Shown here piece by piece: positions 1 to 10,290 of a stretch of 64,000 bases of DNA (the stretch's first letter is position 1; every line of letters begins with the position of its first letter). Made by a program: the position numbers and the translations under genes. The DNA comes from Pteria penguin. Lineage: Eukaryota; Mollusca; Bivalvia; Pterioida; Pteriidae. Location of the stretch: positions 53,063,501-53,127,500 of the forward strand of contig CM068587.1 in the NCBI GenBank assembly GCA_035048485.1, written 5' to 3'. A model generated the notes under the pieces. The model had not been told where the DNA came from and did no database searches. It was given only the letters and a program-made list of their open reading frames with translations.

Positions 1-235
1 AGGAATATCTACCTGCCACGCATGCATTCTTTGCGCTAACGCGGGAGGACATTGGCATTAAAGCGATTTATTCCTGTGTGCGCTGGGCCCAGTTCACATA
101 CTAATTATTTTTTTCTCCTATGCCCTCGGCACGGATGAAGCAAATAAAGTGGATCTAATTATGTCACCGAGAATGTCGTCATATATACGTGATTTAAATG
201 TAATGTTGAATTATACTCTTCATTAAAGTTTACCA
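1..235 (+). repeat. Repeat Z, copy at left of block A
   Basis: This stretch matches 25395-25600 closely and 7985-8280, 31135-31345 and 60005-60210 more loosely. Shared landmarks are a 'gcgctaacgcg' motif, 'ccagttcaca', a 'tatgcc' pyrimidine stretch and a 'tcgtcatata' end. All copies lie in the same orientation. No protein is encoded. Family unknown. Confidence 0.7.
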
Positions 236-366
236 GAAATTCAGGCCCTCTTCAAGTTCAGCCCTCCGAAGTTTCGGCGTTAAGGGGAATCTTCCCATTT
301 TAAGTTTGATCCTTCTAATAATTTGGCATTATTTTCAATGATATTCTACTTTATCTGTTCATAAAA
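236..366 (+). repeat. Junction segment ahead of the truncated PLE
   Basis: This piece ('tcaagttcagccct', 'aaggggaatc', 'tcaatgatattct') is shared with 25640-25765 and in part with 54125-54205, where it runs into Penelope-like RT sequence. In block A the RT body is absent: the segment breaks at about 366 straight into an inverted X element. Confidence 0.55.
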
Positions 367-863
367 GTAAAATACGAAAGTAACTAGTGTCACATGACTA
401 TGGCACTAACTACAATGTACCACAGTTAACATTTACTGACCGCGGAAATTTAGAGGTGAGACCAGGTGCCCGGAAGGAGTGAACATCTCCTGTTTGGCTA
501 GCTACACCCGCCATGAATGCCCTTAAATACAGACGAAACAAATATAATTCAGCACTTTATATATACATGAAGATGAACACTGCGTAGAAAGTGTCACTGC
601 CACACAAAAGAGACATATGTAGAAAGTACCACAGCCACACAAAAGAGATATATGTAGAAAGTGCCACTGCCACACAAAAGAGACATATGTAGAAAGTGCC
701 ACAGCCACACAAAAGAGGCATATGTAGAAAGTGCCACAGCCACACAAAAGAGACATATCTAGAAAGTGCCACAGCCACACAAAAGAGACATATATAGAAA
801 GTGCCACAGTCACACAAAAGAGACATATGTAGAAAGTGCCACAGCCACACAAAAGAGACGTAT
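367..863 (-). mobile_element. X element, full copy with internal 35-bp array
   Basis: On the minus strand this is the dispersed X repeat. It has the 35-bp array, then a body with 'gtgctgaattat' and 'gtctgtatttaag', the shared cassette ('gcgggtgtagctagccaaac', 'cctggtctcacctct'), and the end 'agttactttcgtatttt'. Other copies are at 15130-15395, 29970-30415, 43540-43660 and 58830-59270. It carries no ORF of its own, so it is non-autonomous. A Helitron/Helentron-type origin is possible for a mollusc element with internal tandem repeats, but that is inference. Confidence 0.65.
584..863. repeat. 35-bp tandem array, eight units
   Basis: There are eight head-to-tail 35-bp units (starts at 584, 619, 654, 689, 724, 759, 794 and 829) with scattered substitutions. 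The equivalent site has two units in block B (26325-26394) and under half a unit in block C (54890-54903). The open frames across it, with repeated SLLCGCGTFYIC-like peptides, are a by-product of the repeat and not genes. Confidence 0.95.
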
Positions 864-1060
864 GAAATATATTGATACTCTGGATATTACACAAATCGTA
901 AACTTACTTTGGTCGAGTTATTACTGAAAGTGAATTACGGATATATATTCCTTGTAGGTGTCTATTTACATGAGGTGGTATATGATTTTTATAAGATTAA
1001 ACACTGTCAGAAGAAGTAAATCTCTTTCCACCGACTCTATGCATCAGTGGTACAATTTTC
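864..1060. other. Left part of the conserved upstream region, block A
   Basis: Non-coding. It aligns with 26395-26590 and 54904-55110 and is interrupted at 1060, where the other blocks continue directly to the sequence found here from about 2839. Confidence 0.7.
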
Positions 1061-2838
1061 AACCTTCGCAGTTGTGTTAAGGCAGTACCGAATTATTTGA
1101 TGTTGCAGAAAACCCGCCAAAATATAACATGAAGTCATTGTGACGTCACTATGGCCAAGTGCATTATATGAAGCGGGAGACACTGCAAAAATCAATATGC
1201 TAAGAAAAAATCTGTAGTGCACCCTTTTCCTCAACTCTGTTTGTTGTGTAATTTCACATAAAGACTGTTCTATATCTATTTGAAATACGTCTTGCTGAGC
1301 CTAACTTTATGATTATAAAATATCAACAGAATTCCAATTTAATTAGACAATGTCTTGTAAAACTACACCATTCAACAATTCCGTCGCAGTATTTATACGC
1401 AATTACAGCCTCTTAGAAGTTGGGCACAGCTATAAATATTATTAATAGGTTTCCATTTATTATTTACAACAAATGTTTATTACCAAATTGGGCAATATTC
1501 CGTTGCACTTGTTGAATGTTTGTTGTAAATACTACATGTGCTATATATAGCAGTCACGTGATTGCAAACAACTAGGGATAAAATTTCAATGTGTAGAAAA
1601 GTAAACTTGTTAAAGTTGCATTAGCTGTCTAAATTGGTATAACAAGAATGTTATGTTACATTTAGTTATCTGAAATCACATCAAAGTTATACTACATCGA
1701 AAGTCAACTCTTTTGACGACATGGACACGTTTTCATAAACCGGAAAAATTGAGAAATGTCCGTTACATTCACCATTTACACAACATTTGACACGTATGTA
1801 GATCGGGATAGAAAATCACGTGATAAAAACAATGTACTAAAGTGTGTCGCTGAGTATATCTTCGTAAAAAACATGTTTTATCTAGCTTTGTAAACACAAA
1901 GATATATAGGCGCATACTAAATGCACAGAAGAAAATAATAAATGTCATTAGTAATACTGTCAATAGTAATTTGACTATATACAACGAACATTTTAAAGCT
2001 TTATGTCACATTAGAAGTCCCACATGATTTGATCGAGGGGCCCAAAAAGGGACTCTTAAAACAATTTCTTTTAAAGAATTTTACAAAATGCATTTACGTT
2101 TCTTTCATGTCGTCCACTTTACACATTATTATCAACAGTTAATTTTAAGAGATTACCTTACCTAATGACAGTGAATATCGGACCGCTTTCATAATACAAA
2201 CACGCAAGTAATCAATACAATGGAATGTCAAGGCTTCGTGCTGACGTGGTATTGAAACTAAAATGTAAACATTAAAGACTCGTGCGTAGTATTTTGTGTA
2301 AATTAACAACTCTCCCCCGTTCCCATCGTTTTAGTGCAACTTCTTTATTGTTCTTGTTTTAAAAATGTTTCGTCACAGGGTTTTTTCATCCCTGATGTTA
2401 TCGAATTCTGCCTTTAATCGAGGACGTCTCATCTCCGATAGCTTTGTCTACGTCACCAGTGTTGTTGTTATTAGTGAAAGTTTCCTAATCTCGCGTTAGT
2501 TGGCTAGGTCATTGATACACTGAGCATGCCAGGTGAAGAAAAAATTAACGACTTTGTGCGGGTAGGTCGTAATTATTTAAGTACATTTTAATGATTTTTT
2601 CCACTACTAACCGAACTTATATAACATTGTAATTTCGTATAAAGGCTTAACTTCAGGAGAGAGTCCAGGGTTAAAGGTTACAGCTTTCGTTTTTAATACG
2701 GAAAATGACAGCTAGTGCAACTTTAAACAATTTGCATTTTTACCATTTTTGCAGAAATAATTTATTCTATTTCTTATGCAGTTTTCAATGTAGACTATAT
2801 ATTGTCAATCACGTCGTGGTGTGCCTTAACGTTACTGC
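1061..2838. mobile_element. TIR-bounded insertion specific to block A
   Basis: Blocks B and C are contiguous across this point, so about 1.78 kb was gained in A or lost in the ancestor of B and C. The ends form an imperfect inverted repeat: left 'cgcagttgtgttaaggcagt' at 1067-1086, and right, on the minus strand, 'cgcagtaacgttaaggcaca'. Each end contains TTAA (1077-1080 and 2826-2829). A short internal palindrome ('tttacaacaaa'/'tttgttgtaaa') lies near 1463-1535. No transposase is visible. It may be a non-autonomous DNA transposon; superfamily not assigned (TTAA would fit piggyBac, but the repeat extends past it). Confidence 0.55.
2526..2562 (+). other. Candidate captured first exon inside the block A insertion
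   Basis: An ATG opens a 12-codon reading (MPGEEKINDFVR) that runs into a good splice-donor-like 'gtaggt'. It lies downstream of a locally more GC-rich stretch inside the block A-specific insertion. Without the donor the frame runs only about 10 more codons. This could be a promoter plus first exon captured by the element, or chance. No homologue recognised. Confidence 0.2.
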
Positions 2839-4765
2839 GTTTTTATAATTATTTGGTCATCTTTTGATACATAACATTATGCTTTGAATCAATTACCATT
2901 AAACACCAAAGACGCCAACGGATAAGACGTAATTGTTCTAGCTATCAAACTTATAGATCTATCGGGTAATTATATTATCTGAAAGAATTTGCTATTTATT
3001 AAATGCTGGAATAGTGGTAATGAGGAGAAATTGGGAGTTTGTGACACACTTCATATTATTGTTTGCAAAACTTTACCAATTCTGTTAAAATAATCAACAC
3101 TATCTGGAAATCACAAGAAAGCTAACAAGATCTCTATCTATACGGAGTACCACACGCTGACCGTTATACATCAGCAGAAAATTTAGAAAAAGGTCTTTTC
3201 TATAATTAAATTAGATTTATCAAGAAAAGAGAAAAGTATAGAATTGGGGCCGAATCCTCCAATGCCGAATTTGAAAAGAGCCAAAACCTTTTGGGGCTGA
3301 ACTTGATACAGTCTTAACCTTTGGCAAACGTTTAATATAACAAAAGTTAAAACAGATGAAAAAACAAATAAAATGAAATTACCGTGTATGTAAGAATGTA
3401 TTTACGAAAAACATTCGTTGTTTTAGTATAATCTATCAACAAACTAGCGAAATTATGTTTTGAATTTTATTTATTTTTCTATTTATTTGGCTAAGTAATC
3501 TATTGATTCATTTGTATATGCATTTATTTAAACTTATTTATGCATTTATTATTATCTATAACTCTCATTTTTATTATTTGTTTAAGATTTAACTTTGACT
3601 GATTTATTAATTTTATCTGTATTCATTTCATAATTAAGTAATAATATTATCATTAGTGTTATCATGATTATTATATTTTTCTGTTAAATAAAATAATTGA
3701 TTTCAGGTTATAATAAATGTTCGAATCTGCATCCAATATTCTTAAAATTCATTTCTATACATGGAAGGGTTTCATCTAATTCTGAAAATTCTACTATTAT
3801 TATAAATTTATATGTTCTTATATTTATATATATCTGTCAAGTTGTTATGGTTTTTATTCTTATTTCATTTTTCAGATTATTGCATTATTAACAGTGTATT
3901 TCCGTGGTGACTTTTATGATACGGCCGATTCAGACACTTTTTATTCATTCCTTTGGCCCTTTAATATTTCTTCTTTGGAGGTATTTCATATATCTTAGAT
4001 CTGAAAGACTTTAGTCACATACTTGTGTCAATCAAAATATCAAATTTATCAACGACGTTTAGCCAACATACATTTTGAATTATAATTCAGTTGCGTTAAA
4101 GAAATGTACTTGAACTGACCAATCAATTGCAACATGCCATATATATTCAGAAAAGAAAAATTACTGACAGGTAAGATAGAATAAATACTATCTCATGAAT
4201 CGATAAGTTTACAGAGGAACAACAACAGATGGCACAAAACTGTTATTCAGAGGTGTGTGATAATAAGATATATATTGCGTATAGATGTAACAAAGTTTGT
4301 TGCATAGAGAAAAATGAATAATTATCTGTGACTTACTATCTTTATTTCAATGCTGAGCAAGTTGATATGTTTTGCAATACATCAATATTATTTCTATATT
4401 TTATTTAGTAAAGCTGTGTCATGGATTTGTTCTAATGTGATCTGATTTAAATTATGATTTATTCTTCCAGTGGCTGCTGTGTTATCAATATTCATCCATT
4501 TATTTTACTGGCAACACTTTTGTGTTCATCGAAATCAACTCAACATTAAACCAAACCAGTGACTGATAGAGCCTGCTAACTCTACTTCAAAGTGAGGTAA
4601 TGCTTTCTTATTCTATTAAAAGCAATGCCATTTTTCAGCATTTCATATCACGTATCAGGTTATCATAATTGTTTTTTTTTCAGTATCGCGCGAAAAATAT
4701 ATGCATGTTTGTAATCAAGACGTCATTATTTGTTTATGGTAATTCACTCATATAATTTGTGACGT

Positions 4766-4909
4766 TATTAAGGATTAACTTTAACAATTTATTGAGATGT
4801 AATATGGTTTGAGGCGGTGCATATTTTATAATCCGGGAAGCAGATTATAACGCCTCAAACCATATTATATCTCAATAATTTGCAAAATTGTTAAAGTTAC
4901 TCCTTATAA
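4766..4909. repeat. Palindromic hairpin element 1
   Basis: Two arms of about 45 bp (about 4766-4816 and 4851-4909) are inverted copies built on 'attgagatgtaatatggttt' and its complement, around a 34-bp loop. It is absent from blocks B and C. It looks like a foldback/MITE relic. Confidence 0.75.
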
Positions 4910-5278
4910 TTTAATAGAAGCACAGCCATTGTAATTGCCCGAGATAAAACTTTCAAGACATACGATGTTTATTTATCTATAAATTACATTAATCGGTGAC
5001 GTCATAACGCCCCATATCTAAACCACTTTTCAGCACGGAAAGCGATGTTTGGCAGACTTTCAATTCTTATTCTTTTGATGTCATAATGAAATGTTCGACA
5101 TTTCGAACCTTGCGTGACGTTATCAAAGTGGTATTTTGCGCTAAAGTGCTTGACAGCTGACGAAAGTATGTCATCCTGGATAAACGTTACGGTGTTACGT
5201 TACACCAGCTGTTTCTATCAATTTATAACTTCCCTCCGAAATGATTTGTTGATGCGGTTTAGAATAGGAAACGGAAGT

Positions 5279-5469
5279 TTCTAGTATGATATTTTTGCGT
5301 TAAACGCGCATATACATATAGAATAAGTGTCGTATTTTGTATTTTGATCCAGGAATGTCTGATGCATATATGAGATATAATGCGCTAAAATGCATCGGCA
5401 GCCATTGTAATTAATTCCTGCATGAAAACACAAAATAAGACACTTATTCTATAAATATAACACTAGAAT
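5279..5469. repeat. Palindromic hairpin element 2
   Basis: Arms at 5317-5356 and 5414-5453 are inverted copies ('tatagaataagtgtc', ending 'caggaat'). The similarity resumes at the outer ends as 'ttctagt' and 'actagaa', with about 24 bp extra in the left arm. The size is about 191 bp. It is absent from blocks B and C and has no coding potential, so it is likely a MITE. Confidence 0.75.
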
Positions 5470-5834
5470 AATTTGAATTAGAGCGGAGGAAAATATCCGC
5501 ATAGCCGGTTGCTCCTAGCAACCGACCAAACAAATTTTATGAAGCTATAATATGCTTTCAACGGCCAATCATATTTCTTATTTCAAAGAAATTAAATTAT
5601 TCATGGATATATTCAGATTCGAAATTACTTTTGTTTAATTAAATTTTTGAAGGCCAAATGGTCGAAAATTGTGAAAAGAGGGTCTTTTATTTGTTATACG
5701 CGTATATCCGTCCTGATATTGATGAAAATGGTATGGGGTTTGTCAGGTTATTGTAGACACATTACACTGAATTGGGTAGCTCAGATGATTGGCGTATGAG
5801 AACTCAGTAGAGAGCTTAGTAGATAATAAAATAT

Positions 5835-5895
5835 ATTGTGGTACTATATAAATCCCAAACAGGTTTGGGACTGCAATCATTTCGAACTATGGAAA
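5835..5895. repeat. Single copy of the 141-bp promoter-proximal unit, block A
   Basis: The motif 'atcccaaacaggtttgggac' followed by 'ttcgaactatgg' aligns with the last unit of the 141-bp arrays in block B (three units) and block C (two units). Block A has one, with a more diverged preceding half at about 5740-5835. Confidence 0.7.
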
Positions 5896-6205
5896 ATCCG
5901 TTGGAACTGTTCCCTTCCACTTATATTTGTAGATTTGGCAATTTTTATAGAAGTGAAATCAGTGATATCAATCATACTAATGAAAAATAACTTTATTTTC
6001 AGCCGTTTCTATTTATTGATTTTTCTTTTTATTGATACATTTATTTTGCTCATGGTATGTGCCACCGATATTCAAAGTTAGGCCAATATCAAAAACTCAC
6101 ACTAGTATAAAAGTAGTTTGTAGAAGGTCTAATATGGTATACGATAATCTAGGTAGATACTTCCGTTTACATAACTACTAAATACTTGCCGTTGTTATTT
6201 AAGTG

Positions 6206-6213
6206 TATATAAA
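6206..6213 (+). promoter_or_regulatory. TATA box of receptor gene A
   Basis: TATATAAA is followed by 'cactattctgagatttatcaacaatg', which is conserved in all three blocks. Block A has only this one TATA element; B and C have a second TATAAA(A/G) ten bases upstream. The expected start of transcription is about 25-30 bp downstream. The promoter role is inferred from position and conservation. Confidence 0.55.
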
Positions 6214-6236
6214 CACTATTCTGAGATTTATCAACA

Positions 6237-6344
6237 ATGAAGGAAAACATTCGTTTAGGACCCACAATGCTTACTGTAATTCTGCTCTGTTCCTCCAGAT
6301 GTTCCTCCATTTGGTTACACTTCATAATGATACCAGGGAAATGA
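6237..6344 (+). CDS. Upstream ORF of receptor gene A (35 codons)
   Basis: This short ORF (MKENIRLGPTML...) starts 31 bases after the TATA box and stops at 6342-6344, 46 bases before the receptor ATG. The equivalent ORFs in blocks B and C are 60 codons and overlap the receptor start. A is shorter because it has about 5 extra bases ('gttcctcc' region). The hydrophobic start resembles a signal peptide, but no protein is recognised. It may affect translation of the receptor if it lies in the mRNA. Whether transcription starts upstream of its ATG cannot be told from sequence. Confidence 0.35.
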   Translation: MKENIRLGPTMLTVILLCSSRCSSIWLHFIMIPGK

Positions 6345-6390
6345 ATTTCAGAATAATTGCATCAACTGTTTCACTTTGTAGAAATACACG

Positions 6391-7359
6391 ATGGCAGAAA
6401 ATGTATCACAGTACACAGATCCGAACGAGACCAGCTACCCAAAAATGATTTTTATGTACATTGTAATTTTTCCCGTTGCATTGTTTACTTTTATCACAAA
6501 CGCAATATTAATCGTAATTTTTTTTAAAAGTAAAGCAATAAGAAAAAACGGTTACATTACACTTATCATTTCACTAGCCTTTGCAGACTTCATAGTTGGC
6601 ATGGGAGGTGTAGTGTGGGTCGTTGATAAACTGTTATGCAGTTGCATTGCATATTTATGTGGGCTGCTGCTTTCTTTATTTATCCTTGGGAGTTTCATGT
6701 CTCTTTATATCACATTCATAATAAGTGTTAACAAATACTTGGCTTCCATAGACTCAATCTTCATTAAGAGACTCTATGGTGGAAAGAGGAAATTCGTACT
6801 ATTATTTACACCATGTGGTGTCGTAGGTCTAATATCTGCACTTCTGTCCTTGATGTGGAATACAAATATAAAATCATGCACCATAGAAACGATAATGGGA
6901 AAAAATGTGACCGTTGTTTTCTTCTTAATGACATGCATTTATGTACCTCCATTACTTGGCACTATTGTTTTCTACATCTTGATCATTCGAGCCATCTTTC
7001 GACGTTTCAGAACTGTACAAAATACTGTTATTTCACATTTACAAAGCAATCAGACAAATGTTACAAGACAACAAAGTTTAAATTATAAAAGAAAAATCAG
7101 TTCTCTTGAAACACTTGGAATAATCATTGCCTTACTGCTGATATTTACAGGTCCATTTGTTGTTTCCATGACTTTGTCACTGTGTGGTTATTATACAGGT
7201 CCGTTACAGAGAGTTATATCTGCATGTGGACTAGGTATCAACTCTGCCTTGAATCCGATTGTCTATACGTGGCGTTTCCCAGAAGTACGTAAAGAAATCA
7301 AGGCTCTGTTTTCAAAAGGACAAGATAGTAATTCTTATTATCAATACCAGATTAATTGA
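6391..7359 (+). CDS. Orphan rhodopsin-class GPCR, copy A (322 aa)
   Basis: This is an intact single-exon seven-transmembrane receptor, expected at the plasma membrane and coupled to G proteins. The extracellular N-terminus has glycosylation sites (NVS, NET) and is 7 residues shorter than in copies B and C. Visible class A landmarks are the TM1 Asn in 'ITNAI', 'LAFAD' in TM2, Cys before TM3 with a partner in the second outer loop ('KSCTIE'), a TM5 Pro, 'NPIVY' in TM7 and a helix 8 starting 'TWRFPEVR'. The TM3 DRY motif is replaced by NKY and the TM6 CWxP by FTGP. The TM7/helix 8 style is closest to MECA-type receptors (adenosine, melanocortin, cannabinoid), so that is a tentative placement; ligand unknown. 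About 35 of 285 aligned core residues differ from copies B and C. The C-terminus is 8 residues longer (SYYQYQIN). The start was chosen as the first Met in frame, shared by all copies. Confidence 0.93.
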   Translation: MAENVSQYTDPNETSYPKMIFMYIVIFPVALFTFITNAILIVIFFKSKAIRKNGYITLIISLAFADFIVGMGGVVWVVDKLLCSCIAYLCGLLLSLFILGSFMSLYITFIISVNKYLASIDSIFIKRLYGGKRKFVLLFTPCGVVGLISALLSLMWNTNIKSCTIETIMGKNVTVVFFLMTCIYVPPLLGTIVFYILIIRAIFRRFRTVQNTVISHLQSNQTNVTRQQSLNYKRKISSLETLGIIIALLLIFTGPFVVSMTLSLCGYYTGPLQRVISACGLGINSALNPIVYTWRFPEVRKEIKALFSKGQDSNSYYQYQIN

Positions 7360-7984
7360 AAAAAGAAATAAAGGGGGAACCCGAAACCGTTAGGTCCTTT
7401 CTTTATCTAATTTTTCTGTATATCTAAAGGTTTTTCAAAATTTTCTGAAATTTAAATTTTTATGCGTACACATTTTTCATAAGTTTTGACAAAAAGGTCA
7501 ATTTAAAGTAGATAGAAAAGAACTCAAGCAATATTTATTCTTAATTATAACACTACAAGTAAAATGAAAGTGTCAAATCTGCGTTTTTTAAAAACTGTTT
7601 AAACTAAAATATATGATGACTTGCTTTATAGGCAAAGTTTAAAGGAGAAGCAAAATCTAATGTAAAAACAAAAGGCGTAATAGACATCTATGTACAATAA
7701 TAGGAAGGTCCTATTGAAATTACACGTTACACCCTATAAATGTTATGATAGGGAAGGTATTAAAACCCTAAATGTCATGTTTAGTTACCTTGTAATATTT
7801 CAACGATCATTTCGTTGCATTGAGGCAGGCATTAACCGACCTATTAAATATAGTGGCGGAATCCGGGAATCATCTCCGTCACAGTATGCCAAGCGCCTAA
7901 CCAATAAATCTGCCCCAATACTCTATAAATAGCTATCATTCTAAGGTAATGTTCACGTTCAAGTAAAATGTGGTCTGAATGTCT
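7360..7984. other. 3' flank of receptor A
   Basis: Non-coding. It aligns with 29870-31130 and 58725-60000 once the X insertion (about 29970-30415 in B) is removed. An AATAAA occurs at 7367-7372, only 8 bases after the stop, and is not kept in B or C, so it is not a secure poly(A) signal. No other gene seen. Confidence 0.6.
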
Positions 7985-8280
7985 GCTTCAGCACGCGTGA
8001 CAGGACTATTCACCGAACGAGTGTGCGCTCATTGCACTAACACAGTTAGAAGTTTGCGCTAACGCGATTAATTCCAACATGTACCTGGTCCAGTTGCACA
8101 TTCACGCGTGTGCAGGTCTTTGGTGATTTGTGTCATACAGCTTTGTCAGATGTCTTCTATTTTCTGTTTCTATGCCTTGGCGCAGATAACACAAATAATA
8201 TGTATCTAAGCATCGACAATATCGCCATATGTACAAGAATAACATGTTATGTTAAAATAATATTTCATATAACAGAAACT
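7985..8280 (+). repeat. Repeat Z, internal copy of block A
   Basis: Homologous to the Z copies at 1-235, 25395-25600, 31135-31345 and 60005-60210. It also shares 'gtgtcatacagctttgtca' with 39007-39025. Non-coding. Confidence 0.6.
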
Positions 8281-8389
8281 GAAACAGATAACAAATGACA
8301 TGTAGACATGTAATTAGGCATTCATGAAAACTTATTTTTAGTTAATATGATCAAGTAACAAGTAGTTATAGCCTCTTTTTGAAAATGTG

Positions 8390-8451
8390 AATAATTATTA
8401 TCATTATTATTATTATAATCATTTTTATCATCATCATCATCATCATCATCA

Positions 8452-8522
<71 letters not shown>

Positions 8523-8545
8523 GCTGTTGTTGTTGTTGCTGTTGC
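8390..8545. repeat. (ATT)n/(ATC)n compound microsatellite
   Basis: This is a trinucleotide tract of mixed ATC then ATT units ending in TGT/GCT units. The same position in blocks B (31333-31395) and C (60355-60426) holds ATT tracts of other lengths. Poly-Ile/Met/Asn frames here are artefacts. Confidence 0.95.
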
Positions 8546-9458
8546 TGTTAGCACTGTTATCATAATTTCATAGAAAATTGTATCAAATGTTCTAAATATT
8601 TATTCCTTAAAACAGAATGATGTTATTGAATTCTAATTATTTTACTTATTTTACTTATTAATACAACAAAAAAGAATGGAACGCTCAATACCAAAACCAT
8701 GCATATTATTGAATTCAGGATTATTCATGATAGAAATGGTTGTGTCTGTTATTATTTTATTTTCTTGAGATATCTTTGATATTGATCTTTACTAATTGTA
8801 CATTCTGATTTATACCTTTGTTAATATTTGTCAAATGTAGTTCCTGTCCAAACATTGGAATCAAATTTGAGATTCAAAACTAAATGCTGTTTTGCTAATA
8901 AAGCTTTTGAAAAATTCTGATTCTTCTTTTTTAAATAATGTTAGATGATTGATTTCATTTAAAATATGATTTTGAGTTTCCTTATGTTTAATTTTCACAA
9001 TAAAGGATAGATGATACAGATATAGTATGTAAAATACATTGATGATATAATGTCCGTTCAGAATACAAGCTGAAGTTGGAGGATTTATCAATGTTGAATA
9101 CGATCGTATCCTGCACACTTAATAGAAAACCCTCACACTATCGGACCTAAGCTTAAAATTTGGTCTGATTACATATCAATGGCGGGTATTGAAAAAATTA
9201 TTACTACTTCCAAACCTATAAAGTTCCATATCAGAGAGTTTTAAAAATAAATAATTTATATATTCTTTCTCTCATTTTCCATTTAAGTCTTTCAAAATTA
9301 GAACTTACCATAATATAAATTAAAAATCGTGGAACAATTTGGCGTAGAGATTTTTTCTTGATTGAACTTTCAGATATCGAAGCATTATAATTTTGATGTA
9401 AGCAAGTGTAATTGTTTGTGAGTAATATTCCACTAACAACAGTTTCGATTTATCTTTT
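8546..9458. other. Distal 3' flank of block A
   Basis: It aligns with 32400-32976 joined to 33714-34110 in block B, without the PLE fragment that separates them there. The minus-strand frame at 8861-9118 is the undisrupted version of this flank and has no recognised function. Confidence 0.6.
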
Positions 9459-9880
9459 GCTTTTTTTTTGTTGGAGGAGTATTATGCAAGGCTGAGTCAC
9501 TCTAGATCTAAACAAATGTAAAGTAAACCTTGATTCTAACAATCAATTTATTACAATTATATCACACTGTTGTGTGAATTGTTATACTTAAGCTTCCTGA
9601 GGTGATTATAAATGAAAACAAACAATTCAAGTAAATGGGGACCAAAAAACACCCCCTCCCCTAAACCCCCCCCCCCAAAGCAAGCAAACAAACAAAAAAC
9701 AATACAAAAATTAAAAAAGAAAAAAAAAAAAAAAAAAAAACAACCCCCCAAAACAAAAAGAAAACAAAGCAAAACAAAACAAAACAAAAACCAGACAAAC
9801 CCAAAAAGAGACGAAAATAGACAAGCAAACAGACAACGAGGGAAAGTAAAAATACCCGAAGAAGTACTGAAGGGTTAACC
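9459..9880. repeat. Low-complexity A/C-rich stretch
   Basis: Poly-C, poly-A and CAAAA-type runs (densest 9640-9800) separate the end of block A homology from the repeat tail that starts at 9880. Lysine- and phenylalanine-rich frames here are artefacts. Nothing else is seen. Confidence 0.85.
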
Positions 9881-10290
9881 ATATCTCATAGTCCATGGAA
9901 TAAAAGGACAATATCATGTATAGTGTCATAGACAGAGAGAACCCCAATGAAACTGAGGTGAGAGCAGGTGCCCGAGAGGAGTAAGATTCCCCTTGTTGCA
10001 TACAACACCCGTCGCAAAGGTCCTGCAACAAGTAGAGGAAGTAAATGCATAAATATACACATATGAACACAAGACGGAGACAAGAACCCGAAATCAAATT
10101 ATCCTATTCACGGTATGAAATGTTGTTTAACTGAGATCCGGCGTCGGAAATGCACGTGAACAAATGTCTGTATATATACATATTATGTAGAATCAAGTAT
10201 AGTGAAAAAGTTAAAATGGTTAGTTTGTATGGCCAGGTCCATATATCCTGTCTCACGGGACTTTTAACAAAAGATCTGAGTTAATAGTAT
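9880..10290 (-). mobile_element. PLE1 3' tail (Y repeat)
   Basis: On the minus strand this is the tail that follows the RT C-terminus in PLE1 copies: 'gaaatgttgtttaac' region, 'ttgcaggacctttgcgacgg', palindrome-like 'gttgtatgcaac', then the 'ctcctctcgggcacctgctc' cassette and 'ccatggactatgagatatgg'. Similarity to the very end of the RT frame ('acctggccatac') is visible at about 10225-10290. Strongly 5'-truncated. Confidence 0.65.

Larger units (their letters stand above)
2839..5850. other. AT-rich upstream region of receptor A
   Basis: Non-coding. It aligns with 26595-28240 and 55115-57245, apart from A-specific extra DNA at about 3440-3885 (very AT-rich) and about 4764-5597 (two hairpin elements). 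No further gene recognised. Confidence 0.6.
1..9458. repeat. Segmental duplication block A
   Basis: This is the oldest and most diverged of three tandem copies of one locus. It aligns in order with block B (25370 onward) and block C (54120 onward): repeat Z, PLE/X junction, AT-rich upstream, receptor gene, ATT tract and 3' flank to about 9458. Block A alone carries extra DNA at 1061-2838, about 3440-3885 and about 4764-5597. It lacks the X insertion after the gene and the minus-strand PLE fragment that B and C share. The left edge lies outside the window. Confidence 0.85.

Noticed and set aside
584..863. CRISPR-like array
   Set aside because: Units are contiguous with no unique spacers, no cas genes are present, and the context is eukaryotic.
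523..894. Open frames of 97-123 codons with repeated SLLCGCGTFYIC peptides
   Set aside because: They arise from a 35-bp tandem repeat read in rotating frames; no start context, no non-repeat sequence, and the array is not conserved in length between blocks.
1769..1984. 71-codon minus-strand frame as a transposase remnant of the block A insertion
   Set aside because: No catalytic motif or similarity to transposases can be seen; AT-rich chance frame.
6813..7088. 91-codon plus-strand frame inside receptor A
   Set aside because: Shadow frame of the receptor CDS; not open in copies B and C.
9557..10097. Phe/Cys-rich minus-strand frames
   Set aside because: They cross poly(A)/poly(C) low-complexity DNA and a PLE1 tail; no gene.
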